This document shows, in pieces, positions 13,566-21,683 of a stretch of DNA of 24,654 nt. The DNA lies in the NCBI GenBank assembly GCA_904502055.1, contig CAJGDZ010000009.1:1-24654 (forward strand). Reading direction: 5' to 3'. Under the pieces are notes generated by a model that saw only the letters and a list, made by a program, of their open reading frames with translations, was not told where the DNA came from and ran no database searches. A program made the position numbers and the translations under genes. The stretch comes from an uncultured Clostridia bacterium. Its GTDB lineage: Bacteria > Bacillota > Clostridia > Oscillospirales > CAG-272. Every line of letters begins with the position of its first letter. The stretch's first letter is position 1.

Positions 13566-15667
13566 AAATACTCCTTCTAGCCGACCATATGGAAAACGGA
13601 GGCGCGGAAACTCATATCTATGAGCTTTCGCGCTTTTTGTTTCAAAAAGGACATTTTGTAACAATTTTATCCCATGGAGGAAAAATTGCCGATTCGCTTG
13701 CCAAGCAAGGAATCCGTACCCTTCCCTATGGGAGGGATCCTCTCATTACACTTTGGCGAATTCTCAGAGAATATAAGCCCGACATCGTACACGCACACAC
13801 CCGTCAAAGCGCTTTTTTCTGTCGTCTGCTGCTCGCGATCACTCCTTTTTCGTTTGTTTTTACTGCACACGCGCATTTTGCTCCCGATCCGATAAAGGAC
13901 GCGCTTTCCTTCTTTCCCAAGCATATCATCACTGTAAGCTCGGATATTGCCAAACATCTTGTTCAACATTTTCATATCGCTCCAAGCCATATTTCCGTGA
14001 TTGAAAACGGAGTGGATACCGAATCTTTTTGTCCCAAAAGAGACAATGCCGATTGTTTTAATATTGTAACCGTAAGCCGTCTGGATCCGGATTGTTCGTT
14101 GACCGCCTCGCTCTTATGTCAGCTTGCCCCCATACTTTCCCGGGAAATCCCCAAGCTTTGCATCACCGTCGTTGGCGGAGGACGGGCCTTGGGACGCATT
14201 CAAAGGCTTGCCGCAAAGGCCAATGCTATATGCGGCAGAGCTGTGGTAAGAGCGGTGGGACAAAAGCAAAACGTCCTTCCCTATCTTCAAAGCGCCTCCC
14301 TTTTTGTCGGCGTTTCTCGCGCGGCGCTGGAGGCAATGAGCTGCGGAGTTCCCGTCATACTGAGCGGCAACGAAGGGTATCTCGGCCTTGCCGTAGGAAA
14401 TACACTTACCCTTGCCGAGCACGGAAATTTTTGTGCACGTGGCCATCAAACGCCAAATGCGGATTGTCTCTTTCAGGACATTCTTGAAGTGTTTTCTGAT
14501 TTTTCTCTTGCCAAAAAGGCCCGTCTTGACGGCCGAAGACAAGTGCTTCTTTATCACACGACCGAGCATATGGGCGAGAAAACGCTGCGCGTATATCGCA
14601 ATGCACTTCACAATCATCAACAAGGACGAAAAAGTGATATTCTTCTTTGTGGATACTATGGCTACGGAAATCTTGGTGACGAGCTCTCTCTTGCCGCCAT
14701 ATTCTCTCATTTGACGGCCAGGGCCTCTCAAATCAAGCAAAAAAAACAAGCCGCTTTCCCTTCCGGGAGCCCCCCGGATCTGCACCTTTCGGTCTTGGTT
14801 CCGCGCGGAAAAAGATACGCCGGGCTCGACTGTACGGATCGGTTTGATCCGCGTGCAGTCATACAAGCCATTCGCGACACGGGAGTACTTGTTCTCGGTG
14901 GGGGCTCACTCCTCCAAAACAAGACCAGCAATCGTTCGCTTCTTTACTATCTTGCTCTCCTGGAAATCGCGTACCTGCTTGGCATACCCACCATGCTCTA
15001 CGGTTCGGGAATTGGACCGATCTACGGAAAAATGCAGCAGGCCTTGTGCAGGCATGCCCTCCAAAACGTCGATCGGATATCGGTGCGAGACAAGGCCTCT
15101 CTGGCTTTTTTAAGAAAACTTGATATAAGGGAAAATGTTTGCCTTTCTGCCGATCCGGTTCTCTTTTCTCATACCGTGTCAATGAAAAGCAAGGGCTATC
15201 TTCTTGCCTTTGTACGCCAAGAAGAGGTGTGGCGCTTTGAGGCCTTCTTTCAAAGCGAAAGCAGGCCGATCCTTCTTGCCGCAATGGATAAAAACAAAGA
15301 CCTCTCTGCCGTCCGAAGGCTGGCAAACAAGCTAAGGAAGCAAGAAAACCGCGTGGGTATTTACCACGGAACATCGGCAAAGGAGATCCTTCGCTTGATC
15401 GGCGGTGCGGCGCTTGTCGTCTCGTCGCGTCTTCACGCTCTGATCCTTGCCTTCTGTATGGGCGTGCCGTTTGTCGGACTTTCGGAGGATCCCAAGATCA
15501 CGGCATTCTCAAAGGAAGCCTATCGAGGCTGTCCGCTTCCGGTTGCACGTGAAACGCTTGCCCGACATTTCCAAGGGCGACGCCGGGAAATGCAAGCCCT
15601 TGCCGCAGAAGATGCTACCTGTGCTCTTTTGCTTTCGGGATGGGAGAATCTTCTTGACAAAGACTAG
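13562..15667 (+). CDS. csaB: glycosyltransferase (GT4) fused to CsaB-like polysaccharide pyruvyl transferase
   Basis: A 701-residue two-domain protein. Residues 1 to about 350 form a GT-B glycosyltransferase of the GT4 type: GGAETHIYELSRFL near the N-terminus, VHAHTRQSA, VIENGVD, and a donor-site segment VSRAALEAMSCGVPVI where the first glutamate of the usual E-x7-E pair is not seen. From about residue 357 a polysaccharide pyruvyl transferase domain follows, with GYYGYGNLGDE, VLGGGSLLQ, LLGIPTMLYGSGIGPI and SSRLHALILAFCMGVPFVGL, as in CsaB. CsaB adds ketal-pyruvate to secondary wall polymers, the anchor for S-layer-homology proteins. The fusion suggests sugar transfer and pyruvylation are linked. 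No membrane helix is visible. Overlaps the SLOG gene by four bases. Confidence 0.88.
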   Translation: MKILLLADHMENGGAETHIYELSRFLFQKGHFVTILSHGGKIADSLAKQGIRTLPYGRDPLITLWRILREYKPDIVHAHTRQSAFFCRLLLAITPFSFVFTAHAHFAPDPIKDALSFFPKHIITVSSDIAKHLVQHFHIAPSHISVIENGVDTESFCPKRDNADCFNIVTVSRLDPDCSLTASLLCQLAPILSREIPKLCITVVGGGRALGRIQRLAAKANAICGRAVVRAVGQKQNVLPYLQSASLFVGVSRAALEAMSCGVPVILSGNEGYLGLAVGNTLTLAEHGNFCARGHQTPNADCLFQDILEVFSDFSLAKKARLDGRRQVLLYHTTEHMGEKTLRVYRNALHNHQQGRKSDILLCGYYGYGNLGDELSLAAIFSHLTARASQIKQKKQAAFPSGSPPDLHLSVLVPRGKRYAGLDCTDRFDPRAVIQAIRDTGVLVLGGGSLLQNKTSNRSLLYYLALLEIAYLLGIPTMLYGSGIGPIYGKMQQALCRHALQNVDRISVRDKASLAFLRKLDIRENVCLSADPVLFSHTVSMKSKGYLLAFVRQEEVWRFEAFFQSESRPILLAAMDKNKDLSAVRRLANKLRKQENRVGIYHGTSAKEILRLIGGAALVVSSRLHALILAFCMGVPFVGLSEDPKITAFSKEAYRGCPLPVARETLARHFQGRRREMQALAAEDATCALLLSGWENLLDKD

Positions 15668-15682
15668 TGGAAGTATTATAAT
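15654..15682 (+). promoter_or_regulatory. consensus sigma-A promoter of prmC
   Basis: TTGACA (15654-15659) and TATAAT (15677-15682) are perfect and spaced by 17 bases. The -35 box lies in the last codons of the GT4-CsaB gene. The prmC ribosome site AAAGGAG follows about 20 bases downstream. Confidence 0.88.
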
Positions 15683-15713
15683 ATCTAGAGACTGTGGTGA
15701 AAGGAGAAAGCAA

Positions 15714-16535
15714 ATGACCTATAAGGATATCGTATGTCACTTGAGAAGCGTGGGCATTGAAGACGCCGAATCGGATGCCGCGCTTCTTTTGGAGCACTAC
15801 TGTAATGCCAATCGCGCACACATTTTCTCCTTTCCCGACGAGAGCTACACAAGCTCTTCCCTTGAGGAAGCGATCAGACGACGCGCACAGCGCGAGCCGC
15901 TTCAGTATATTCTCGGTGAATGGGGATTTTTCGAGGAAAGTTATTTTGTAAACGAACACTGCCTGATTCCCCGCGCAGACACCGAGATCCTGGTCGAAAA
16001 AGCCATTGCCACTCTGCCTGACGGTGCTCGCTTTGCCGATCTTTGCACGGGAAGCGGCTGCATTGCCATTTCCACCTTAAAGCACCGCGGGGATTGCTCG
16101 GCGCTTGCGCTCGACCTTTTCCCGAAAACCCTGGAATTGGCACAAAAAAACGCCCGCCACAACGGTGTGGAAGCCCGACTATCCTTCCGCCTTGCGGATA
16201 TTCTCCGCCCCGATGCGCTTGACGGTGAGGAGCCGTTTGATGCCATCCTTTCCAATCCTCCTTACATTCGCACGGCGGTGCTTTCTGAGCTCGAAAAGGA
16301 GTTGAGTGCCGAGCCTCGCGCCGCGCTTGACGGCGGTGAGGATGGACTTGTCTTTTACCGTGCCATTTTGGAGCATCACGGTAAGCATTTGAAGGAAAAC
16401 GGCTTTGTTCTCTTTGAGATCGGCTTCGATCAAAAGCAGGAAATCCGGGCACTTGCCGAACGCCACGGCTATACCGCTGAGATCGGCTACGATCTTTCGG
16501 GCAACGCGCGAACGGCACTCCTCAGGAAGTCATAA
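15714..16535 (+). CDS. prmC: peptide chain release factor N5-glutamine methyltransferase
   Basis: A 273-residue SAM-dependent enzyme that methylates the glutamine of the GGQ motif in release factors RF1 and RF2, raising termination efficiency. The N-terminal helical domain (1-75) includes REPLQYILGEWGF, and IPRADTE at 85-91 precedes the Rossmann methyltransferase domain. The SAM loop is DLCTGSGCIAIS (109-120) and the catalytic NPPY is at 181-184. Length matches the family. The ATG is preceded by AAAGGAGAAAG; the frame extends upstream into the fusion gene but without a start that fits. It has its own consensus promoter. Usually prmC follows prfA, which is not seen here. Confidence 0.95.
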   Translation: MTYKDIVCHLRSVGIEDAESDAALLLEHYCNANRAHIFSFPDESYTSSSLEEAIRRRAQREPLQYILGEWGFFEESYFVNEHCLIPRADTEILVEKAIATLPDGARFADLCTGSGCIAISTLKHRGDCSALALDLFPKTLELAQKNARHNGVEARLSFRLADILRPDALDGEEPFDAILSNPPYIRTAVLSELEKELSAEPRAALDGGEDGLVFYRAILEHHGKHLKENGFVLFEIGFDQKQEIRALAERHGYTAEIGYDLSGNARTALLRKS

Positions 16536-16583
16536 AATATCGTAGGCAGTTCACGAAATGCAAAAAAAGAACGCCGATATGCA

Positions 16584-16612
16584 TTGACTTTACCAAGGGA
16601 TTGAGGTATAAT
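16584..16612 (+). promoter_or_regulatory. promoter of the Gfo/Idh-isomerase operon
   Basis: TTGACT (16584-16589) and TATAAT (16607-16612), spacer 17 bases, lie about 37 bases before the ATG at 16650. AGGAGAA is the ribosome site. The AT-rich bases between could bind a regulator, but no clear operator palindrome was seen. Confidence 0.8.
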
Positions 16613-16649
16613 TATTTTAACAATATAATTTTGACATAGGAGAATTGTC

Positions 16650-17705
16650 ATGACTAAGAAACTGGGTTACGCCGTTCTCGGCCTCGGCATCGGTATGGCG
16701 CACGCGGAAGCAGCCGCCGCCTCTGAATACGCCGATCTTGTTGCCGTTTGCGACATCAATGAAAAGCGCCTGGAAAAGGCGGCTTCGCTTTATAGCGGCA
16801 TCACCTTGTACCGCGACTTTGAAGATCTGATCAAGGACGAAAGAGTGGACATCATCAGCATCTGCCTTCCCAGCGCTATGCACACGGACTTTGCCGTCCG
16901 CGCCATGGAGGCCGGCAAGCACGTACTGGTGGAGAAGCCCTTGGATATTACATATGAGCGCGCGATCCTCATCGAGGAGGCGCGTCTCCGCACAGGAAAA
17001 AAAGTCGGCTGTGTTTTCCAGAACCGTTACAACCTCAATATGTATCCCATCAAAAAGGCCATTGAGGACGGACGTCTGGGCAAAACGGTGCTCGGCACGT
17101 TTGCCGTCAAGTGGTATCGCGACCAAAGATACTACGACAACGGCTCCTGGCACGGCACCTGGAGCATGGACGGCGGAGGCTCCCTTATGAACCAGGCCAT
17201 TCACACGGTAGACCTTATGACCTGGCTTATGGGCGATGTGGAATCGGTCACCTCCACGATGAACATCTACAATCACGACATCGAGACCGAGGACCTTACC
17301 GCCTCGATCATCAAGTTCAAAAGCGGTGCCACGGCCACCTTTGTCAGCACCACCTGTGCCTATCCCGGCATTTCCACGGAGATCATGGTGTACGGAACCG
17401 ACGGTACCATTGAGGCCGACGCCGATACCCTTAAGACCTGGAAAATGAGAAATCCTTTGGACGATATGGACGAGGATGAGGAAGAAGAGATGATGATCGA
17501 ACGCTACCGCCGCGGCAACCGCGAGGCGTGCAAGCTGGAGCCCGAAAAGCTTTACGGTCACAGGCACGTGGTCGAGGATATGATCCTTGCCGTACGTGAT
17601 GACCGCGACCCCGAGGTCCTTCCCCCTGTCGGCGCAAGCTGTGTCAAGCTGATCTGCGCCATCTACGAATCGGCAAAAACCGGAAAGACCGTATATCTTG
17701 ACTGA
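16650..17705 (+). CDS. Gfo/Idh/MocA-family NAD(P)-dependent oxidoreductase
   Basis: A 351-residue dehydrogenase. The N-terminal Rossmann domain begins with AVLGLGIGMAHAE, the dinucleotide loop, and the family E-K-P motif lies at residues 95-97 in HVLVEKPLD. The C-terminal alpha/beta substrate domain includes GGGSLMNQAIHTVDLMTWLMG, where the histidine and aspartate are usual for catalysis. Members oxidise sugars, cyclitols or their phosphates at a hydroxyl, or reduce ketosugars. The acidic stretch DDMDEDEEEEM near 270 is an unusual insertion. It is followed 14 bases later by a TIM-barrel isomerase/epimerase-like gene, a pairing typical of inositol or unusual sugar pathways. The exact substrate cannot be named. 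Confidence 0.92.
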   Translation: MTKKLGYAVLGLGIGMAHAEAAAASEYADLVAVCDINEKRLEKAASLYSGITLYRDFEDLIKDERVDIISICLPSAMHTDFAVRAMEAGKHVLVEKPLDITYERAILIEEARLRTGKKVGCVFQNRYNLNMYPIKKAIEDGRLGKTVLGTFAVKWYRDQRYYDNGSWHGTWSMDGGGSLMNQAIHTVDLMTWLMGDVESVTSTMNIYNHDIETEDLTASIIKFKSGATATFVSTTCAYPGISTEIMVYGTDGTIEADADTLKTWKMRNPLDDMDEDEEEEMMIERYRRGNREACKLEPEKLYGHRHVVEDMILAVRDDRDPEVLPPVGASCVKLICAIYESAKTGKTVYLD

Positions 17706-17719
17706 AAAGGAGAATCAAC

Positions 17720-18475
17720 ATGAAGTTTGGAATGTGCGCTCCCCTTCCCAATCTGGAGCAAGCGCTTGCGGCAGGCGCGGATTATATTGAGGTCAACAAT
17801 GCAAGACTTACGGAAATGTCCGATGAGGAATTCGAAAAGCATTTGGCCATTGCCAAGAAACACCCCGGAAGTGTTCTCGCATCCAACGGATTTTTTCTGC
17901 CCGAGATCACCTTGACAGGTGAAGAACAGAGCCCCCAAATTCGTTCCTTTATTGAAAAAAGCATATCCCGTCTCGCACGTCTTGGTGTTGAGACCATTGT
18001 ATTTGGCTCGGGAAAGGCGCGCAATTGCCCCGAAGGCTTCCCCATGGAAAAGGCGCTTGAGCAGGTGGCTGAGGTCACCGCTATGATCGCCGACATCGGC
18101 AAGCCCTACGGCATGATCAGCATCGTTGAGCCGCTCTATAAGAAGGAGTGCAACGTCATCAATAAGGTGGCTGAGTCCTGTGCCACAGCCAAGGCGGCAA
18201 ACCGCGAAAACTGCAAGGGGCTTGTGGATCTTTTCCACTTTATGAATGAGTCCGAGCGCCTCTCGGAACTTCTTCCGCTTGTACCCGAGCTTGGACACGT
18301 TCACATCTGCAGCTCGGCTCGAAAGATGCCCTATCCGGATGACTGCACCAATTACAAGGCGTTTTTGGACACGCTCCGCGCCGGTGGCTATGACGGAAAG
18401 ATCTCCTTTGAGGGCGCGATCCCCAAGGATTGGGATCTTGTTGCCGATTATTTCCGTTTCATCCGCTCGTTATAA
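17720..18475 (+). CDS. sugar phosphate isomerase/epimerase-like TIM-barrel protein
   Basis: A 251-residue protein of the xylose isomerase-like TIM-barrel (AP endonuclease 2 / IolE-like) family. Barrel strands with metal ligands are suggested by ADYIEVNNARL, VLASNGFFLP, IVFGSGKARN, GMISIVEPL, GLVDLFHFM, HVHICSS and GKISFEGAI. The last has the E expected to close the metal site. Such enzymes isomerise or epimerise keto-sugars with a divalent metal. It is in one operon with the Gfo/Idh oxidoreductase (14-base gap, AAAGGAG). Together they may convert a sugar or cyclitol by oxidation then isomerisation. No sugar transporter or kinase is nearby to show the substrate. Confidence 0.82.
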   Translation: MKFGMCAPLPNLEQALAAGADYIEVNNARLTEMSDEEFEKHLAIAKKHPGSVLASNGFFLPEITLTGEEQSPQIRSFIEKSISRLARLGVETIVFGSGKARNCPEGFPMEKALEQVAEVTAMIADIGKPYGMISIVEPLYKKECNVINKVAESCATAKAANRENCKGLVDLFHFMNESERLSELLPLVPELGHVHICSSARKMPYPDDCTNYKAFLDTLRAGGYDGKISFEGAIPKDWDLVADYFRFIRSL

Positions 18476-18480
18476 AAGTA

Positions 18481-18514
18481 AAGGGAGACAAGCCTTGGCC
18501 CGTCTCCCTTTTTT
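18481..18514 (+). terminator. intrinsic terminator after the Gfo/Idh-isomerase operon
   Basis: A 9-bp inverted repeat (18481-18489 with 18502-18510) is followed by TTTTTT overlapping its end. The ribosome site of the DUF368 gene comes immediately after, so expression of that gene from upstream requires read-through. Confidence 0.75.
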
Positions 18515-18528
18515 ACAAAGGAGTTTTT

Positions 18529-19371
18529 ATGAAAAATATATTGCTCACTGTCCTTAAGGGACTTTGGATCGGCGGCACACTGACTGTTCCCGGAGTCAGC
18601 GGCGGATCGATGGCAATGATCCTCGGCATCTACGACAAGCTGATCGAGTCCGTCGGCGCTTTTCTCCATAAAGGCGGCAACAAGAAAAAGGCCTTTTTCT
18701 TTCTTTTGGAAGTTGGGCTTGCCGGCATTGTCGGCTTTGTTCTCTTCTCCGGTCTTGTCAGCATGCTGATGGAGCGGTTTCCGCTTGCCGTTTGCTTTTT
18801 CTTTGCCGGTGCGGTAGCCGGAGGCATCCCCATCATTCTTAAGGCGGCGGAGATCCACCGTCCAAGGCCCTTGGACCTTCTCTTTGTTCTGCTTGGCATT
18901 GCCTGCGTATTCGGTATTTCCAAAATTCCCGCGGGGCTTTTCTCCATTCCGCTTACGCTGACCGTGGGCGGCGTGCTTTTGCAGCTACTCTGCGGAATCC
19001 TTGTGGCCGTCGGCTTTGTGCTTCCCGGCATCAGCCTCTCGCAAATGCTTTATGTTCTGGGCATTTATGAGGAGCTGATGAATCACGTTTCAAGGTTGAA
19101 CATTCTGCCGCTGATCCCGCTTGGAATCGGCGCGGTGCTCGGGGTGCTTTTGACGGCCTATGCGGTAGAACGCCTTATCAAGCGTTTCCCGCGCGCCACC
19201 TACCTTGTGATCTTCGGCTTCATGCTCGGCTCACTTCCCGAAATCTTTGCCGAAAAGGATTTCGGAGGCTTTACAGCTTGGAAATACGCTTTGTATGCTC
19301 TTCTCGCTCTCGCAGGCTTTGCCGCGATCTTCGCAATGTCCCTGCCGGAGCTGAGAAAAAAGAAAAACTAA
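18529..19371 (+). CDS. popT: DUF368 membrane protein, PopT-family undecaprenyl-phosphate translocase
   Basis: A 280-residue protein with about eight hydrophobic helices and two family repeats: PGVSGGSMAMILGIYDKLI near residues 21-39 and PGISLSQMLYVLGIYEELM in the second half. The P-G-[VI]-S plus G-[IL]-Y pairs are the hallmark of DUF368. Members of this family (PopT) were shown to recycle undecaprenyl phosphate, the lipid carrier for wall precursors, by moving it back across the membrane. The ATG follows AAAGGAG; a longer upstream frame overlaps the terminator. It is placed after a hairpin terminator with no strong promoter of its own, so regulation is unclear. It fits with the PAP2 phosphatase elsewhere in the window. 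Confidence 0.85.
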   Translation: MKNILLTVLKGLWIGGTLTVPGVSGGSMAMILGIYDKLIESVGAFLHKGGNKKKAFFFLLEVGLAGIVGFVLFSGLVSMLMERFPLAVCFFFAGAVAGGIPIILKAAEIHRPRPLDLLFVLLGIACVFGISKIPAGLFSIPLTLTVGGVLLQLLCGILVAVGFVLPGISLSQMLYVLGIYEELMNHVSRLNILPLIPLGIGAVLGVLLTAYAVERLIKRFPRATYLVIFGFMLGSLPEIFAEKDFGGFTAWKYALYALLALAGFAAIFAMSLPELRKKKN

Positions 19372-19376
19372 AGCAA

Positions 19377-19408
19377 AAAAGCAGATGCAACATCTTGCAT
19401 CTGCTTTT
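19377..19408. terminator. bidirectional intrinsic terminator between popT and the cysteine desulfurase gene
   Basis: A 14-bp perfect inverted repeat (19377-19390 with 19395-19408) with a 4-base loop and T/A-rich flanks lies between two convergent genes and can serve both. Confidence 0.88.
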
Positions 19409-19412
19409 CTTT

Positions 19413-20579
19413 TTATCTACGGGTACGAACCAGTACGTTCAAGCCGTTTTTGAGTGTCTCGACAAATCGGTCGATCTCCTCCTCGGTGTTATACTCCGAA
19501 AGGCTTACACGAATGGAATTTTCCGCATCACTCGGAGAAAGTCCAAAGGCCAGCAGCGTTGCGCTGGGTGCGTGAGAATGCGACGAGCAGGCAGAGCCGC
19601 CGGAAACATAGATTCCCTCTCCCGAAAGATAGTGAAGCATGGTCTCGCTCTTGATCCTCGGAAGTGTGAAATTCAGAACGTGCGGTGCACAAACGCCAAG
19701 CGGAACGTTGAGCGTAACGTCGAGCGCCGAAAGCTTGAGAAGCGCATATTCACGAAGTGCCGCCATCTTTTGGAGTTTTCCGTCAAGATCGCGACCCGTT
19801 TCGCGTACTGCCGCACCAAAGCCGGCAATTCCGATCACGTTTTCAGTCCCCGAACGAAAGCCAAATTCCTGACCGCCCCCCAAAAGACGCGGGGTCAGTT
19901 TTTTCTGCTTCAGGATCTCACGGCTGACGTAAAGAGCGCCAACGCCCTTCGGGCCGTGGATCTTGTGCGAGCTGATGCTAAGGAGATCCGCACCGATCGC
20001 CGCAGGCGAAAAGCGAAGCTTCAAAAAGCCCTGCACCGCATCGCAATGCGTAACGGCCGATGGACAGCGCTCCTTCACCATCTTAAAGACGCGAGCCAGA
20101 TCGTAGACCGCACCGGTCTCGTTGTTGACCATCATCATCGTAACCAGGAGCACCTTGTCATCAAGCGATTTTTCAAGCTGATCCCAATTCAAAACACCAC
20201 CGCGCGTTCCGATGCGAACAACCTCAAAGCCGTCCGCCTCGAGCGCCTCAAGGGCTTTTCCCACCGAGGGATGCTCGGAATCCGTTGTAATGATCTTATT
20301 GGCTGTACGGCGGCTTTTGGCATACGCTGTGCCGAAAAGTGCCAGATTGTTGGCTTCGGTACCGCAAGAGGTGAAGATCAGCTCTTCCGGCTTCATCATC
20401 CGCACGCCAAGCGCACTTCCAATGCTGTTTCTTGCCGCATCGATCATCTTTTGTGCTTCGTGCCCAAGCGAATGAAGCGACGACGGGTTTCCGTAGCACC
20501 GCATCGCCTGCGTCATTGCCTCGACCGCCCCTCCGCAAAGAGGAGTCGTTGCACTGTTGTCCAGATATATTTCCGTCAT
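19413..20579 (-). CDS. cysteine desulfurase (NifS/IscS family)
   Basis: A 388-residue PLP enzyme that removes sulfur from cysteine as a persulfide, for iron-sulfur clusters or tRNA thiolation. It begins with the family EIYLDNSATTP. H103 in SEHPSV stacks on the cofactor, K206 in SSHKIHGPKG binds PLP, and the catalytic C331 is in VSGGSACSS. The start is uncertain: ATG at 20579 gives the family-typical N-terminus, while the ATG at 20588 overlaps the stop of the upstream gene (TGATG) and adds three residues. Neither has a strong ribosome site, so translational coupling is likely. No scaffold gene (iscU) or thiI is seen next to it. Confidence 0.93.
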   Translation of the reverse strand: MTEIYLDNSATTPLCGGAVEAMTQAMRCYGNPSSLHSLGHEAQKMIDAARNSIGSALGVRMMKPEELIFTSCGTEANNLALFGTAYAKSRRTANKIITTDSEHPSVGKALEALEADGFEVVRIGTRGGVLNWDQLEKSLDDKVLLVTMMMVNNETGAVYDLARVFKMVKERCPSAVTHCDAVQGFLKLRFSPAAIGADLLSISSHKIHGPKGVGALYVSREILKQKKLTPRLLGGGQEFGFRSGTENVIGIAGFGAAVRETGRDLDGKLQKMAALREYALLKLSALDVTLNVPLGVCAPHVLNFTLPRIKSETMLHYLSGEGIYVSGGSACSSHSHAPSATLLAFGLSPSDAENSIRVSLSEYNTEEEIDRFVETLKNGLNVLVRTRR

Positions 20580-20587
20580 AAGGAGCA

Positions 20588-21598
20588 TCAATCAAAGGTA
20601 AACATCTTGATCATTTCGTTTACCACATTCAGGTGCCTTGCATAGTACGGGTCAGCCGAGGTATAAGTGAAGACGTATACCATATTCGAGGTGGCACAGA
20701 AGACCTGCTTTACCAGATAACGCATACCGGCAAGTCCGGTCTCATATTCAACGGCAAACGCCGAAAGTCCGCCAAGCTCTGCATTCTCATCGGCAGAGAT
20801 CACCGTGCATTCGTAAATCATTGCTTCCTTGGTCTTTTCCCAGTAATCCTTGGAGGTCATGGGCACATCCAGAACGTAGGACATCACCGAAACGTTGGAG
20901 CCATCGCCTCGTTCCGAGGAATAGGAAGCGCTGGGCACTTCGCCGGTCTTATCCACCGTCCAGGACTTGGGAACGTAAAAGCTGTATTCATATTTAAGAT
21001 TCGAGGCAAGCTGCCAGCCGTCAACCGTGGACGAGCTTGTGTTGTTATTCTTTTCGGGAATTTCGTTTTCGTTTTTCACCTTGAAGGTAAACTTAGCAAC
21101 GATCTCCGCAAAATCCGCCTCAAAGGTCTCAAAGGCATCCGTTTCCGCGCTGTAGGTCAGAACGGCAAAGCCATCGGCATACTCGGAAACGTAGGTGCGG
21201 AAGGTGGTGGGCTTGCTACCCGAGGTAGCCTTATAATCAAAGCAGTATGCGGCGTACGAGCCGAGAACCGTTTCCTCAAGCTTTCTGGTTACCAGATCAA
21301 AATTTTCAAGCGTTCTCTGAAAGCTTTCCAGCGTTTTCGCCGTATATTGCTCAAGTGAGATCCCTTCCTCGTCTTCCTTAGCAAAAGCACTTACCAGCAC
21401 ACGCTTTTCCGTAGCGCAGTAAGCGCTGGAAATGCCACTTGAGGCATTGCTTGTCCACGTGTTCGGAACATACAGGTAGAAGGGTGCATCGGCAACCGAG
21501 GCAATCTGGAAACCCGTAGGCGTTTCCACCTCTTCCGCGCAGGCAACCGTACCCACCAGCATAACGAGAAGGAGCAAAAGTGCTACTATTTTTTTCAT
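20588..21598 (-). CDS. secreted or lipid-anchored protein with two repeated PsbP-like domains
   Basis: A 336-residue exported protein. An N-terminal signal (MKKIVALLLLLVMLVGTVACA) ends at either a lipobox-like TVAC or a signal peptidase site after ACA. Two related domains follow, each about 145 residues. The first starts near GFQIASVADAPFYLYVPNTW and the second near GWQLASNLKYEYSFYVPKSW, with an S/N/E-rich linker between. Each ends with V-x-x-F-T-F type strands. The pattern recalls PsbP-like or DUF1795 folds, often found in clostridial lipoproteins of unknown role. I use the second ATG, after AAAGGTG. It has a promoter at 21633-21661 and its stop overlaps the next start. Confidence 0.78.
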   Translation of the reverse strand: MKKIVALLLLLVMLVGTVACAEEVETPTGFQIASVADAPFYLYVPNTWTSNASSGISSAYCATEKRVLVSAFAKEDEEGISLEQYTAKTLESFQRTLENFDLVTRKLEETVLGSYAAYCFDYKATSGSKPTTFRTYVSEYADGFAVLTYSAETDAFETFEADFAEIVAKFTFKVKNENEIPEKNNNTSSSTVDGWQLASNLKYEYSFYVPKSWTVDKTGEVPSASYSSERGDGSNVSVMSYVLDVPMTSKDYWEKTKEAMIYECTVISADENAELGGLSAFAVEYETGLAGMRYLVKQVFCATSNMVYVFTYTSADPYYARHLNVVNEMIKMFTFD

Positions 21599-21632
21599 TG
21601 GACATATCACCTTTCGTCTTTTTTCTTCAATT

Positions 21633-21661
21633 ATTTTATCAGATTTTTATCAGAATATCAA
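21633..21661 (-). promoter_or_regulatory. sigma-A-type promoter of the PsbP-like gene and cysteine desulfurase
   Basis: On the minus strand TTGATA (21656-21661) and TAAAAT (21633-21638) are spaced by 17 bases, about 35 bases before the start codon at 21598. No clear terminator hairpin was seen between this promoter and the methionine gamma-lyase-like gene upstream. Confidence 0.7.
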
Positions 21662-21683
21662 TAGTGATTTTGTAAACAATCTC

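Noticed and set aside
19278..20645. 455-codon open frame on the plus strand opposite the cysteine desulfurase
   Set aside because: It crosses a terminator hairpin and is antisense to a clear PLP enzyme gene.
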